From MR-S7 sp000400995 (lineage in GTDB: Bacteria > Pseudomonadota > Gammaproteobacteria > Burkholderiales > Burkholderiaceae_C): DNA of 64,000 nt. Position 1 is the stretch's first letter. Every line of letters starts with the position of its first letter. The notes under the pieces were generated by a model that saw nothing but the letters and a program-made list of their open reading frames with translations, ran no database searches and was not told where the DNA came from. Below, one piece after another: positions 37,951 through 48,240 of the stretch. The position numbers and the translations under genes are program-made. The stretch is taken from positions 868,001-932,000 of the forward strand of contig NZ_CP152342.1 of NCBI RefSeq assembly GCF_045291395.1. Reading direction: 5' to 3'.

Positions 37951-38925
37951 ATGGCATGGCTGACCCAACTCTTTGACGCCGCGCAGCAGTGGCTTTTCGA
38001 GGCCGTGGTGCAGCCCGTGCTGTTCGCGCTGGGGCAGGCCGGCGTGCTCGAGGATGCCTATGCCGCCACGGGCTGGCTGCTGGTCGGGCTGCTGCAATTG
38101 GCGGTGATGCTGGTGGTCATCGCTCCCCTGGAGCGCTGGAGACCGGTGGAGCCGGTGGTGGACCGAGCTGCCATCCGTACCGATGTGCTGTACACGCTCA
38201 TCCACCGCCTCGGGGTGTTTCGCCTGGTCCTGTTCTTCTCTGTCGAGCCGCTGTGGGACGGCCTGTTCGGTGCGCTGCGCATCCAGGGGCTGAGCACGTT
38301 CCAGCTGGATGGACTGTGGCCTGGCGTGACCGACAGGCCCCTGGTGAGCCTGCTGCTGTACCTGCTGGTGTTCGACTGCGCCGACTATGCCATCCACCGG
38401 GCCCAGCACCGCTGGGACTGGTGGTGGCGCCTGCATGCGCTGCACCACTCGCAGCGCCAGATGACGATGTGGAGCGACAGCCGCAACCATTTGCTGGACG
38501 ACCTGCTGCGCGACACGCTCCTGGTCTTCGTGGCGCAAGCCATCGGCGTGGCGCCGGGCCAGTTCATCGCGATCGTGGCGCTCACGCAGCTCAGCGAGAA
38601 CCTGCACCATGCCAACCTGCGGCTGGGATTCGGTGCGCTGGGCGACCGCCTGTGGGTCAGCCCGCGCTTTCACCGGCTGCACCACGCGATCGGAGATGCA
38701 GGCGTGCCTGCCGCGGAGGCCCGCGTCCCGCCAGGCTGCAACTTCGGTGTACTGCTGCCCTGGTGGGACATGCTGTTCGGCACGGCGAATTTCGACCGCC
38801 GCTACGAGCCTACGGGCGTGAGCGACCAGGTACGGCCGGGCCCGGACGGACGGTTGCGGGACTATGGCCGAGGGTTCTGGAGGCAGCAGTGGCGCGGGCT
38901 GCTGCGCCTGGCTGGGCGCGCCTGA
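37951..38925 (+). CDS. Sterol desaturase / fatty acid hydroxylase family membrane protein
   Basis: Di-iron membrane oxygenase of the fatty-acid hydroxylase superfamily, 324 residues. Hydrophobic segments lie at about 40-62, 80-100 and 118-138, with another in the second half. The histidine boxes are complete: H-R-A-Q-H near 151, H-A-L-H-H near 164, and H-R-L-H-H near 240, plus N-L-H-H. Substrate (fatty acid, sterol, carotenoid or lipid headgroup) is unknown. Starts 6 bp after the deacetylase stop, so probably the third gene of that operon. Confidence 0.85.
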   Translation: MAWLTQLFDAAQQWLFEAVVQPVLFALGQAGVLEDAYAATGWLLVGLLQLAVMLVVIAPLERWRPVEPVVDRAAIRTDVLYTLIHRLGVFRLVLFFSVEPLWDGLFGALRIQGLSTFQLDGLWPGVTDRPLVSLLLYLLVFDCADYAIHRAQHRWDWWWRLHALHHSQRQMTMWSDSRNHLLDDLLRDTLLVFVAQAIGVAPGQFIAIVALTQLSENLHHANLRLGFGALGDRLWVSPRFHRLHHAIGDAGVPAAEARVPPGCNFGVLLPWWDMLFGTANFDRRYEPTGVSDQVRPGPDGRLRDYGRGFWRQQWRGLLRLAGRA

Positions 38926-38958
38926 GCGTTGCCTGCAATGGCGCTATGCTTGGCCGGC

Positions 38959-39818
38959 ATGGGACCTCTTCTTGATTCCTTTTGGCGCGCGGCAGGATAT
39001 TGCCTGGTCCCGCGCGTCGTGGCGCTGTCGCTGCTGCCGCTGCTGCTCATCGCCGTCGTGGCCGCCGCGTGCGGCTATTTCTTTGGGCGCCGGCGGTGGC
39101 CTGGGTGCAGGGCGCGCTCGAGAATGCGGACTGGCTCGGCATGCTGTGGGGCTGGCTGCGTGGATTCGGCGCCGGTGACCTGCCGGGCGTCTTGGCACCG
39201 GTGCTCGTGGTGCTCGCGGCCACGCCGCTCATCGTCATCGTCTGCGTACTGGCGGTGGCCCTGCTGATGGCGCCGGCTGTGGTGACGCTGGTTGCGCAGC
39301 GGCGTTTCCCTGGCCTGGAGCGCAAGCGGGGCGGCTCCTTTCTCGTCAGCGTCTTGTGGTCGCTGGGCTCCACCCTCGCGGCTCTGGTGGCGCTGGCCGT
39401 GTCCGTGCCGCTGTGGCTGGTGCCGCCGCTCGTGCTCATCCTGCCGCCGTTGATCTGGGGGTGGCTCACCTACCGGGTGATGGCTTTCGATGCGCTGGCA
39501 GAGCATGCCAGCAAGGAAGAGCGCCAGACGCTGTTCAAGCGCCACCAGTGGAGCCTTCTGCTGATCGGCGTGCTCAGCGGCTTCCTGGGTGCTGCGCCAG
39601 GCATCGTGTGGGCCTCGGGCGTGGTGTTCGCCGCGGCGTTCTTCGTGCTGGTGCCGATCGCCATCTGGATCTACACCCTGGTGTTCGCCTTTTCCTCCCT
39701 CTGGTTCACCCATTTCTGCCTGGCTGCCCTGCAGCGGCTGCGGCAGGAGCGCGGAGAGCCCCTTCCCGCTCCTGCGGATGCGCAGGCGCCGCCCCTGCTC
39801 GACAATCCCTCACCATGA
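38959..39818 (+). pseudogene. EI24/CysZ-family membrane protein, -1 frameshift near N-terminus
   Basis: EI24-domain protein related to sulfate permease CysZ, with several transmembrane helices. The N-terminus M-G-P-L-L-D-S-F-W-R-A-A-G-Y-C and the first helix are in one frame up to G-Y-F-F. The rest (W-A-P-A-V-A-W-V-Q onwards, ending P-P-L-L-D-N-P-S-P) is in another. One missing T at T3 39082-39084 (TTCTTTGGG, expected TTCTTTTGGG) joins them. Starts upstream of 38959 are possible, but this ATG gives the conserved beginning. The TGA overlaps the next ATG (ATGA). Confidence 0.8.
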
Positions 39819-40636
39819 CGCCTTCCTTCGGTCTCATCATCGTCGGCGACGAGATCCTCTCCGGCAAGCGTGCCGACAAGCATCTGCCCAAGGTCATCGA
39901 GCTCCTGGCGGCCCGGGGCCTGGGGCTGGCCTATGCGGACTATGTGGGAGACGACCGGCCCCGCATCACCGCCGCGCTGCGCAAGGCGTTCGCCTCCCCG
40001 GACATCGTCTTCAGCTGCGGCGGCATCGGCGCCACGCCCGACGACCATACCCGCCAATGCGCTGCCGCCGCGCTGGAGCTGCCGCTGGCGCCGCACCCCG
40101 AGGCGCAGGCCCTGATCCGCGAGCGCATGCAGGACGTGGCGCGCGAGCAGGGCACGGCCTTCGAGCCCGAGCGGCCGGACAACCTGCACCGGCTCAACAT
40201 GGGCGTGTTCCCGCAGGGCGCACGCATCATCCCCAACCCGTACAACAAGATTCCCGGCTTCTCCTGCGACGGACCGGGCGGCGGCATGGTGCATTTCGTC
40301 CCGGGCTTTCCGGTGATGGCCTGGCCCATGGTGGAGTGGGTGCTGGAGCGCTACTGCGCCCGGTGGTTCAACCGCCGGCCGCAGACGGAGCATTCCGTCG
40401 TGCTCTACGGCGCGATGGAAGGCGCCCTCACTCCGCTGATGGAGCGCATCGAGGCCGAGCATCCCGGCATCAAGGTCTTCAGCCTGCCCAGCGTGGACCA
40501 TCCGGTGCACGGACGCCACGTGGAGCTGGGCGTCAAGGGCGATGCAGACAAGGTGCCGGCAGCCTGGCATGCGCTACGCACAGGACTGCACGATTTTGGT
40601 GCGACCATAGGCCCTGAAATGGTGCGGCATTTGTGA
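39815..40636 (+). CDS. Molybdopterin-binding domain protein (MoaB/CinA N-terminal type)
   Basis: 273 residues. An N-terminal MoCF_biosynth (PF00994) domain shows F-G-L-I-I-V-G-D-E-I-L-S-G, then C-G-G-I-G-A-T-P-D-D-H-T and P-G-F-P-V-M near residue 165. This is the fold of MogA/MoeA and of the N-terminal part of CinA, but the C-terminal deamidase domain of CinA is absent. A role in molybdenum cofactor handling or in nicotinamide/pyrophosphate metabolism is possible but unproven. ATGA overlap with the preceding gene implies co-translation. Confidence 0.8.
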   Translation: MTPSFGLIIVGDEILSGKRADKHLPKVIELLAARGLGLAYADYVGDDRPRITAALRKAFASPDIVFSCGGIGATPDDHTRQCAAAALELPLAPHPEAQALIRERMQDVAREQGTAFEPERPDNLHRLNMGVFPQGARIIPNPYNKIPGFSCDGPGGGMVHFVPGFPVMAWPMVEWVLERYCARWFNRRPQTEHSVVLYGAMEGALTPLMERIEAEHPGIKVFSLPSVDHPVHGRHVELGVKGDADKVPAAWHALRTGLHDFGATIGPEMVRHL

Positions 40637-40658
40637 TGGCGGCTGCCATCTAGAATCC

Positions 40659-40675
40659 GGCACTCTATTGGTGCG
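40659..40675 (+). promoter_or_regulatory. NtrC enhancer site upstream of glnA
   Basis: GGCACTCTATTGGTGCG is very close to the E. coli glnA NtrC sites (TGCAC...GGTGCA type, GCAC and GTGC arms 7 bp apart). Its centre is about 97 bp upstream of the start point predicted from the sigma54 promoter, a normal enhancer distance. ntrB-ntrC themselves lie 2 kb downstream. Confidence 0.75.
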
Positions 40676-40736
40676 TTGTCGCCGAGCTTGCGTCAAAGAC
40701 CTGCGCGGTTTTACCGCCGGGCAGGGGTGGCGGTGC

Positions 40737-40752
40737 TGGCATGCAATCTGCT
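40737..40752 (+). promoter_or_regulatory. Sigma54 promoter of glnA
   Basis: TGGCATGCAATCTGCT has the invariant GG and GC with exactly 10 bases between, matching TGGCAC-N5-TTGCA at all but three consensus positions. Transcription would start near 40764, leaving a 39-nt leader before the glnA ATG. Confidence 0.75.
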
Positions 40753-40802
40753 TTTTCTGCCTCGTCATTTTTGATGAGCACTTCTATTCCTGGAGAACCC
40801 TG

Positions 40803-42218
40803 ATGGCCAAGACCGTTGCAGACGTGATGAAGATGGTGAAGGAGAACGAGGTCAAGTTCGTGGACTTCCGCTTCACGGACACCCGTGGCAAGGAACAGCA
40901 CGTGACCGTGCCGGTTTCGCATTTCGACGAAGACAAGTTCACCTCCGGCCATGCGTTCGACGGTTCCTCCGTTGCCGGCTGGAAGGGCATCGAAGCCTCG
41001 GACATGCAGCTCATGCCCGATCCCAGCACCGCCAACATCGACCCGTTCTTCGAGGAAACCACGCTGTTCCTGCAGTGCGACGTGGTGGAGCCGGGCGACG
41101 GCAAGGCCTACGACCGCGACCCGCGTTCCATCGCCAAGCGCGCCGAGGCCTACCTGAAGGCCTCCGGCCTGGGCGACACCGCCTACTTCGGCCCCGAGCC
41201 CGAATTCTTCATCTTCGACGGCGTGCGCTGGAGTAACGAGCCCGGCAAGGTGTTCTTCGAGATCGAGGAATACGAGGCTCCCTGGAACAGCGGCGCCAAG
41301 CTCGAAGGCGGCAACCGCGGCCACCGTCCCACCACCAAGGGCGGCTACTTCCCGGTGCCGCCGGTGGACAGCACGCACGACATGCGTGCCGAGATGGTGC
41401 TGGTGCTGGAGCAACTGGGCATTCCGGTCGAGGTGTTCCACCATGAAGTCGCGGGCGCCGGCCAGAACGAAATCGGCACCAAGTTCAGCACGCTGGTCGA
41501 GCGCGCCGACTGGACCCAGGTCATGAAATACGTGATCTGGAACGTGGCCAACGCCTATGGCAAGACGGCGACCTTCATGCCCAAGCCCTATGCGGGCGAC
41601 AACGGCTCGGGCATGCACGTGCACCAGTCCATCTGGAAGGACGGCAAGAACCTGTTCGCGGGCGACGGCTACGCCGGCCTGTCGGACTTCGCGCTGTACT
41701 ACATCGGCGGCATCATCAAGCACGCCCGTGCGCTCAATGCCATCACCAACCCCGGCACCAACAGCTACAAGCGCCTGGTGCCCGGCTTCGAGGCACCCGT
41801 GAAGCTGGCCTACAGCTCGCGCAACCGCTCGGCGTCGATCCGCATCCCCTACGTGGCCAACCCCAAGGGCCGCCGCATCGAGGCGCGCTTCCCCGATCCT
41901 TCAGCCAACCCTTACCTGTGCTTCTCGGCCCTGATGATGGCCGGCCTGGACGGCGTGGAGAACAAGATCCATCCCGGCGAAGCCGCCACCAAGGACCTGT
42001 ACCACCTGCCGCCCGAGGAAGACAAGCTGGTGCCCACCGTGTGCCACAGCCTGGACCAGGCGCTGGAATCGCTGGACAAGGACCGCGGCTTCCTGACCAA
42101 GGGCGGCGTGTTCTCCGATGCCATGCTCGACGCCTACATCGAGCTGAAGATGGGCGAGGTGCAGCGCTTCCGCATGGCACCGCACCCGGTCGAATACGAC
42201 ATGTACTACTCGCTGTGA
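40803..42218 (+). CDS. glnA: Glutamine synthetase type I
   Basis: Dodecameric glutamine synthetase: ATP + glutamate + NH3 to glutamine, the main ammonia-assimilation step. 471 residues. N-terminal beta-grasp domain with D-G-S-S-x-x-G-W near 57-63, then the catalytic domain with E-P-E-F-F-I-F and N-G-S-G-M-H-V-H. Tyr400 in L-Y-H-L-P-P-E-E corresponds to the adenylylated tyrosine, so GlnE control is expected. An upstream NtrC site and sigma54 promoter make it nitrogen-regulated, and a terminator follows. Confidence 0.97.
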   Translation: MAKTVADVMKMVKENEVKFVDFRFTDTRGKEQHVTVPVSHFDEDKFTSGHAFDGSSVAGWKGIEASDMQLMPDPSTANIDPFFEETTLFLQCDVVEPGDGKAYDRDPRSIAKRAEAYLKASGLGDTAYFGPEPEFFIFDGVRWSNEPGKVFFEIEEYEAPWNSGAKLEGGNRGHRPTTKGGYFPVPPVDSTHDMRAEMVLVLEQLGIPVEVFHHEVAGAGQNEIGTKFSTLVERADWTQVMKYVIWNVANAYGKTATFMPKPYAGDNGSGMHVHQSIWKDGKNLFAGDGYAGLSDFALYYIGGIIKHARALNAITNPGTNSYKRLVPGFEAPVKLAYSSRNRSASIRIPYVANPKGRRIEARFPDPSANPYLCFSALMMAGLDGVENKIHPGEAATKDLYHLPPEEDKLVPTVCHSLDQALESLDKDRGFLTKGGVFSDAMLDAYIELKMGEVQRFRMAPHPVEYDMYYSL

Positions 42219-42251
42219 TTTGCGCGGGAGGCCAATCTCGCTCATGGTAGA

Positions 42252-42278
42252 AAAAAGGCGGCTGCGAGCCGCCTTTTT
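42252..42278 (+). terminator. Rho-independent terminator after glnA
   Basis: Perfect 12-bp stem AAAAAGGCGGCT / AGCCGCCTTTTT with a GCG loop and a U-run, 33 bp after the glnA stop. A-run plus T-run could work on both strands, but only glnA feeds it. Confidence 0.9.
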
Positions 42279-42395
42279 GCATCGAGGGCCCGCATGCAAT
42301 CCCTGCCGGTCCGGGCGGCCGTGATTGGCTGCATGGGGTGATTGGGGGATACTCGACCGCCATGCATGCGGCACGCATGCCCCGTGAGGATTTCC

Positions 42396-42893
42396 ATGAA
42401 GAACACATTGCTCGCCTTGACCGCCGCCGTCGCCGCGCTCCAGCCCGCCTGGGCGCAGGACCGCATCTACCGCTGCGGCAACGAATACACCAACAACGCC
42501 ACGCAGGCCCGGGAGCGTGGCTGCAAGCTCGTGGAAGGTGGCAATGTGACGGTGCTGCAAGGTTCGCGTCCGGCGGCAGCCCCGGCGGCGCCTGCAGGCG
42601 GCGGGGGCTCCGCCAGCACTGCGCCCGCGAACACGCCACGCGTGGACACGGCCGACCAGCGCGCCCGCGACGCCGACGCGCGTGCCATCCTGGAGGCCGA
42701 GCTGCGCAAGGCCGAAGCGCGCCTGGCCGACCTGCGCCGGGAATACAACGATGGCTCGCCCCAGCGCACCGCGCTGGAGCTGCGCAACCCGCAGGGCTAC
42801 ATTGAGCGCACGGCCGAGCTCAAGGCCAGCGTGACGCGCGCCGAGGCCGACGTGGCCGGCATCAAGCGCGAGCTGGCCCGCCTGAACAAGTAA
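42396..42893 (+). CDS. Exported hypothetical protein with C-terminal coiled coil
   Basis: 165 residues, not assigned to a family with confidence. Signal peptide M-K-N-T-L-L-A-L-T-A-A-V-A-A-L ending A-W-A. The mature start R-I-Y-R-C-G-N-E-Y-T-N has two Cys (C-G-N-E-Y and G-C-K-L) that could form a disulfide; this short module recalls DUF4124-like domains. An Ala/Gly/Pro linker and a charged coiled-coil tail (D-A-R-A-I-L-E-A-E-L-R-K-A-E-A-R-L) follow. GAGGA precedes the ATG. It sits between glnA and ntrB, a placement I recall in relatives, but its link to nitrogen control is unknown. Confidence 0.6.
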   Translation: MKNTLLALTAAVAALQPAWAQDRIYRCGNEYTNNATQARERGCKLVEGGNVTVLQGSRPAAAPAAPAGGGGSASTAPANTPRVDTADQRARDADARAILEAELRKAEARLADLRREYNDGSPQRTALELRNPQGYIERTAELKASVTRAEADVAGIKRELARLNK

Positions 42894-43001
42894 AACGCGC
42901 ACGAGGGCACGATCATCCAGCAGCCGCCCACCACTTCCCCGGCGCCCGCGCCGCCGTCCGAGCGCTACCAGGCGCTGGACCTCGTCTCCACGCTGATCGC
43001 C

Positions 43002-44006
43002 GTGCTGCACCCCGACGGCAACACGGCGTTCGTCAATGCCGCGCTGGAAAACGCCTTGGGCCTCTCGCGCCGCATGCTCGAAGGGGCGGACTTTCCGCAC
43101 TGGTTCACCGACCCCGGCATGCTGCAGCACGCGCTGGCCGGGGCGCGCGGGCAGGACTTCGCCGCGCTGCGCTTCGAGGCCGTGCTGCGCCGCCCGCAGC
43201 AGGAGCCGCTGCCCGTGCACGCCAGCGTGGCCGTGGTGGAGCCGGGCGGCGACGTGCTCGTAGAGCTGTGGCCGCTGGAGGCACAGGCCCGCCAGGACCG
43301 CGAGGAACGCCTGCGCGAGCAGGCGCAGGCGCACAAGGAGCTGATCCGCAACCTGGCGCACGAGATCAAGAACCCCCTGGGCGGCATCCGCGGCGCGGCG
43401 CAACTGCTGGAGATGGAGCTGGACCGGCCCGAACTGGCCGAATACACCCAGGTCATCATTCACGAGGCTGACCGGCTGCAGAGCCTGGTGGACCGCCTGC
43501 TGGCGCCGCACCGCCATCCCCACCTGGTGGGCGACGTGAACATCCACGAGGTCTGCGAACGCGTGCGCGCCCTGGTGCTGGCCGAGCACCCGCAGGGCCT
43601 GCGCGTGCTGCGCGACTACGACACCTCCATCCCCGAATTCCGGGGCGACCGGGCGCAGCTCATACAGGCCGTGCTCAACATCGTGCAGAACGCCGCGCAG
43701 GCGCTGGCCGGGCGCATCGCCACGGGCGACGCGGAGATCACGCTGCGCACCCGCGTGGCGCGGCAGATCACCTTCGGCCGCCAGCGCTACCGGCTGGCAC
43801 TGGAATTGCATGTCATCGACAACGGACCGGGTGTGCCCGACGCCATCAAGGAGCGGATCTTCTATCCGCTGGTGACGGGCCGGGACGGGGGATCGGGGCT
43901 GGGCCTGACGCTGGCGCAAACCTTTGTGCAACAGCACCATGGCTTGATCGAGTGCGAGAGCGCGCCGGGCCGCACCGACTTCCGCATCCTCATCCCGCTG
44001 CCCTGA
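43002..44006 (+). CDS. ntrB: Nitrogen regulation sensor kinase NtrB (GlnL)
   Basis: Cytoplasmic histidine kinase that phosphorylates NtrC under nitrogen limitation and is controlled by PII. From the GTG at 43002 it has 334 residues: a PAS domain (N-terminal), dimerisation/phosphoacceptor helix with H-E-I-K-N-P-L at His120, and HATPase with N-x-x-Q-N-A near 225, D-N-G-P-G-V-P and G-S-G-L-G-L-T. The in-frame sequence upstream (42912-43001) reads S-E-R-Y-Q-A-L-D-L-V-S-T-L, which belongs to the PAS domain, but has no ATG, GTG or TTG. The true start is unresolved: ATC, or an upstream start hidden by an error. Confidence 0.9.
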   Translation: MLHPDGNTAFVNAALENALGLSRRMLEGADFPHWFTDPGMLQHALAGARGQDFAALRFEAVLRRPQQEPLPVHASVAVVEPGGDVLVELWPLEAQARQDREERLREQAQAHKELIRNLAHEIKNPLGGIRGAAQLLEMELDRPELAEYTQVIIHEADRLQSLVDRLLAPHRHPHLVGDVNIHEVCERVRALVLAEHPQGLRVLRDYDTSIPEFRGDRAQLIQAVLNIVQNAAQALAGRIATGDAEITLRTRVARQITFGRQRYRLALELHVIDNGPGVPDAIKERIFYPLVTGRDGGSGLGLTLAQTFVQQHHGLIECESAPGRTDFRILIPLP

Positions 44007-44041
44007 GGTCCGCGACACGCAACAACGGAGCAAAGACTGTA

Positions 44042-45571
<1,530 letters not shown>

Positions 45572-45574
<3 letters not shown>

Positions 45575-45628
45575 AAATAGGCTCTAGCGCTTGCCAGTCA
45601 AGCACAAGCAGCTCCTTTATTTGTAGCT
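45572..45628 (-). repeat. Dispersed GCGCTT hairpin repeat, copy 6
   Basis: Minus-strand copy: GGAGCTGCTTG, arms slightly decayed to TGCTTG and AAGCGC, TAGAGCC, then a TATTTTCA edge. The plus strand of that edge is the ntrC TGA (45572-45574). Confidence 0.75.
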
Positions 45629-45758
45629 TGCGGCTGTGGGAAAAGCGCTGCCTGCGGGTGGGCGGCGCGTCCTACAGCCGGGTCGTCCGCCTGCTGACCC
45701 GACGGGGGCGGGCCGGCTTTGAGAATGGCTCCATTGTTCAACCAACCGGAGTCGATTC

Positions 45759-46700
45759 ATGTCGGATTTCAAGGATGACAACCGAGACCCCCTGACCAAC
45801 GAACCGGGGGCGCACCCCATCGGGACGGGCATTGGCGCTGCGGGCGGTGCCGTGGCCGGCGCTGCGGCAGGCTCGTTCGGAGGGCCTGTGGGCGCCGCGG
45901 TCGGTGGCGTGGCCGGTGCGGTGGTGGGCGGGCTGGCGGGCAAGGCTGCAGCCGAGTCGATCGACCCCACCGCCGAAGACGCCTACTGGCGCGACACCTA
46001 CGAACGCGAGCCGTACTACGTTGCCGGCCGCACGTATGACGAATACCGTCCCGCCTACGAGCTTGGCTGGAGCGCCGTGGGCCGGTACGAGGGCGACTTC
46101 GAAGCTGTGGAGCCCCAGCTCTCGCGCGATTGGGGCCATGCCCGCGCCACCAGCCCGCTGGAATGGGAGCAGGCCCGTCCCGCGACCCGCGCCGCGTGGG
46201 ACCGCGCCCGTGGCAGCGCGCTGACCGGCTCTGCCGTGGCGAGCGAGACGGTGCTGGTGGACAACGAGGACGTGGTGGACGTGCTGGACGACCTGCTCGA
46301 ATGCAGTCGCGACGGCGAATACGGCTTCCGCACCTCGGCCGAGCGCAGCGACAGCCCGGAGCTCAAGCAGATCCTGTTGCGCCATGCCGGCGAATGCGCG
46401 ACCGCTGCCGCTGAACTGGAGCGCGAAATCCGTTCCTATGGCGGCGAGCCCTCGTCGGGCGGCACCGTGGCCGGCGCGCTGCACCGCGGCTGGGTGTCGG
46501 TGAAGGCGGCCTTCAGCAGCAACGACGACAAGGCCGTGCTGGAAGAATGCGAACGCGGCGAAGACGCCGCCGTGGCACGCTACCGCAAGGCCCTCAAGGC
46601 CACGCTGCCGGCCTCCGTGCGCGCCCTGGTGGAGCGCCAGGCCCAGGGCGTGCAGCGCAACCACGACGAAATCCGCGCCCTGCGCGACCGCCAGCCCTGA
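45759..46700 (+). CDS. Glycine-zipper plus DUF2383 (PA2169-like) protein
   Basis: 313 residues. Residues about 20-66 form a Gly/Ala-rich zipper (G-I-G-A-A-G-G-A-V-A-G-A-A-A-G repeats) that could insert in a membrane. A middle region with Tyr-rich Y-E-R-E-P-Y-Y-V-A-G-R-T-Y-D-E-Y-R-P-A-Y follows, then a C-terminal four-helix DUF2383 domain (about 165-275; V-D-V-L-D-D-L-L-E-C-S-R-D-G). PA2169-family proteins are ferritin-like bundles of unknown role, often stress-induced. GGAG precedes the ATG. Its operon is uncertain; it faces xthA with 12 bp between stops. Confidence 0.78.
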   Translation: MSDFKDDNRDPLTNEPGAHPIGTGIGAAGGAVAGAAAGSFGGPVGAAVGGVAGAVVGGLAGKAAAESIDPTAEDAYWRDTYEREPYYVAGRTYDEYRPAYELGWSAVGRYEGDFEAVEPQLSRDWGHARATSPLEWEQARPATRAAWDRARGSALTGSAVASETVLVDNEDVVDVLDDLLECSRDGEYGFRTSAERSDSPELKQILLRHAGECATAAAELEREIRSYGGEPSSGGTVAGALHRGWVSVKAAFSSNDDKAVLEECERGEDAAVARYRKALKATLPASVRALVERQAQGVQRNHDEIRALRDRQP

Positions 46701-46712
46701 CGGCTGACGGCT

Positions 46713-47489
46713 TCAGCCCAGCGTCACCACCACGGGTGCGTGGTCGCTGGGCTGCGGGTTCTTGCGCGGCGCGCGGTCGATACGGCAGGCCGTGACCTCG
46801 CCGCGCAGCGCATCGCTCACCAGCACGTGGTCGATGCGCAGCCCGCGGTTCTTCTGAAAGCCCAGCATGCGGTAGTCCCACCACGAATAGCTCTTCTCGG
46901 GCTGCTCGAACAGGCGGAACGCATCGGTCAGGCCCAGCTCCAGCAACTGGCGGAAATGCGTGCGCTCCTCCACCGTGTGGTGGATGGTGTCCTTCAGGCC
47001 CACGGGGTCGAACGAATCACGGTCCTCGGGCGCCACATTGAAGTCGCCCACCAGCGCCAGACGCGAGTGCGCCAGCATCTCCTCGCGCAGCCAGCGGTGC
47101 AGGGCGGTAAGCCACAGCATCTTGTAGTCGAACTTGTCCGTGCCCGGGGCTTGCCCATTCACGAAGTAGCAGTTCACCAGCCGCAGAGGGCCCTGCGGCG
47201 TGTCCAGCGTAGCGGCGATCACGCGCGCCTGTGCGTCGTCGTGACCCGGGATGTTGCGCACCACGTCGCGCATCGGCGTGCGGCTGAGGATCGCGACACC
47301 GTTGTACGTCTTCTGGCCGAAGCACACGGCGTGGTAGCCGGCAGCCTCGAACGCATCGTGCGGGAATTTCTCGTCCACTAATTTCAGCTCTTGCAGGCCG
47401 ATGGCATCCACAGGGTTGGCTTGTAGCCAGGCCAGCACTTGCGGCAGGCGGACGGACAGGGAGTTGATATTCCAGGTGGCAATTTGCAT
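46713..47489 (-). CDS. xthA: Exodeoxyribonuclease III
   Basis: AP endonuclease and 3'-5' exonuclease of base-excision repair. 258 residues, single EEP domain: W-N-I-N-S-L at the N-terminus, catalytic Glu in L-Q-E-L-K near residue 34, Y-N-G-V-A-I-L-S, G-D-F-N-V-A-P near 155, and the C-terminal S-D-H-A-P-V with the catalytic His. The length suits the short Xth family. It converges with the DUF2383 gene. Upstream 75 bp contain nothing evident. Confidence 0.94.
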   Translation of the reverse strand: MQIATWNINSLSVRLPQVLAWLQANPVDAIGLQELKLVDEKFPHDAFEAAGYHAVCFGQKTYNGVAILSRTPMRDVVRNIPGHDDAQARVIAATLDTPQGPLRLVNCYFVNGQAPGTDKFDYKMLWLTALHRWLREEMLAHSRLALVGDFNVAPEDRDSFDPVGLKDTIHHTVEERTHFRQLLELGLTDAFRLFEQPEKSYSWWDYRMLGFQKNRGLRIDHVLVSDALRGEVTACRIDRAPRKNPQPSDHAPVVVTLG

Positions 47490-47564
47490 GTGAAGTGGAA
47501 GGATGTTGAACGAGTACGGCTCCGAGCCGGGGGTGTCATTGGGGTGGGGTGCGGCAATTCCTGT

Positions 47565-48203
47565 TCACAGTCCGCCCAGCGCATTCACGGTGAAGGCCAG
47601 GACCCCCATGTTGAAAAGAAATGCCATGACCGAATGGCCCAGCACGACCTTGCGCATGTGGGCCCCGGTGACCGCAATGTCGGAGGTCTGGAACGTCATG
47701 CCCAAGGTGAAGCTGAAATAAAGAAAGTCCCAATAGGTGGGCGCAGGGGTGTCGGGCACTTGCAGGCCGCCCCTGTCTCCGCCGCTGTCCTGCAGGTAGT
47801 AGAGATGGGCGTAGTGCAGGGCGAAGACGGTGTTGGCGAAGATCCATGAAAGGGCGAGTGCACCGACGACGAGGCTGATGCCTTGCCAGTGCAGGGACGC
47901 CTTGCCCGCAATGAGCGTCCCGATACTGAACAGGATCACCAGGGACAGGAGTGCGGTGATGGCCAGCAGAACCGCGCGGTTGGCATCGTTGGCCTGGGCT
48001 GTGCGGCGCATGGAGCCGGGGTTGTCGTTCAGCAGCGGCAACACCAGTCCCAGGAAAACCAGCGCCGCGGTATTGAAGCCCAGAAGCAACGCGATGCGTA
48101 TGTCTGCAAAACGGGTGCTGCACACCGCGAACGCGATCACGAACGTGGCGCCGAATGCGAGAAACCGCAGCGGGGCGATGGTGCTGCTTACCCGGTCAAG
48201 CAT
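47565..48203 (-). CDS. DUF1345 membrane protein
   Basis: 212-residue DUF1345 protein with five or six hydrophobic segments (about 10-28, 35-55, 75-95, 108-128, 145-165, 185-208). The central H-Y-A-H-L-Y-Y and Y-F-S-F-T-L-G-M-T-F-Q-T-S-D stretches mark the family. The latter resembles a K+-channel selectivity-filter region, so an ion-channel-like fold is possible but unproven. No good ribosome-binding site precedes the ATG; the upstream region holds strong RNA hairpins. Confidence 0.82.
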   Translation of the reverse strand: MLDRVSSTIAPLRFLAFGATFVIAFAVCSTRFADIRIALLLGFNTAALVFLGLVLPLLNDNPGSMRRTAQANDANRAVLLAITALLSLVILFSIGTLIAGKASLHWQGISLVVGALALSWIFANTVFALHYAHLYYLQDSGGDRGGLQVPDTPAPTYWDFLYFSFTLGMTFQTSDIAVTGAHMRKVVLGHSVMAFLFNMGVLAFTVNALGGL

Positions 48204-48240
48204 CGTGGCTGGCTGATTCAGCAGGGTCGAACCACGTCAA

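Noticed and set aside
45640..45758. Terminator or small gene between ntrC and the DUF2383 gene
   Set aside because: GC-rich with weak inverted repeats but no T-run and no convincing frame.
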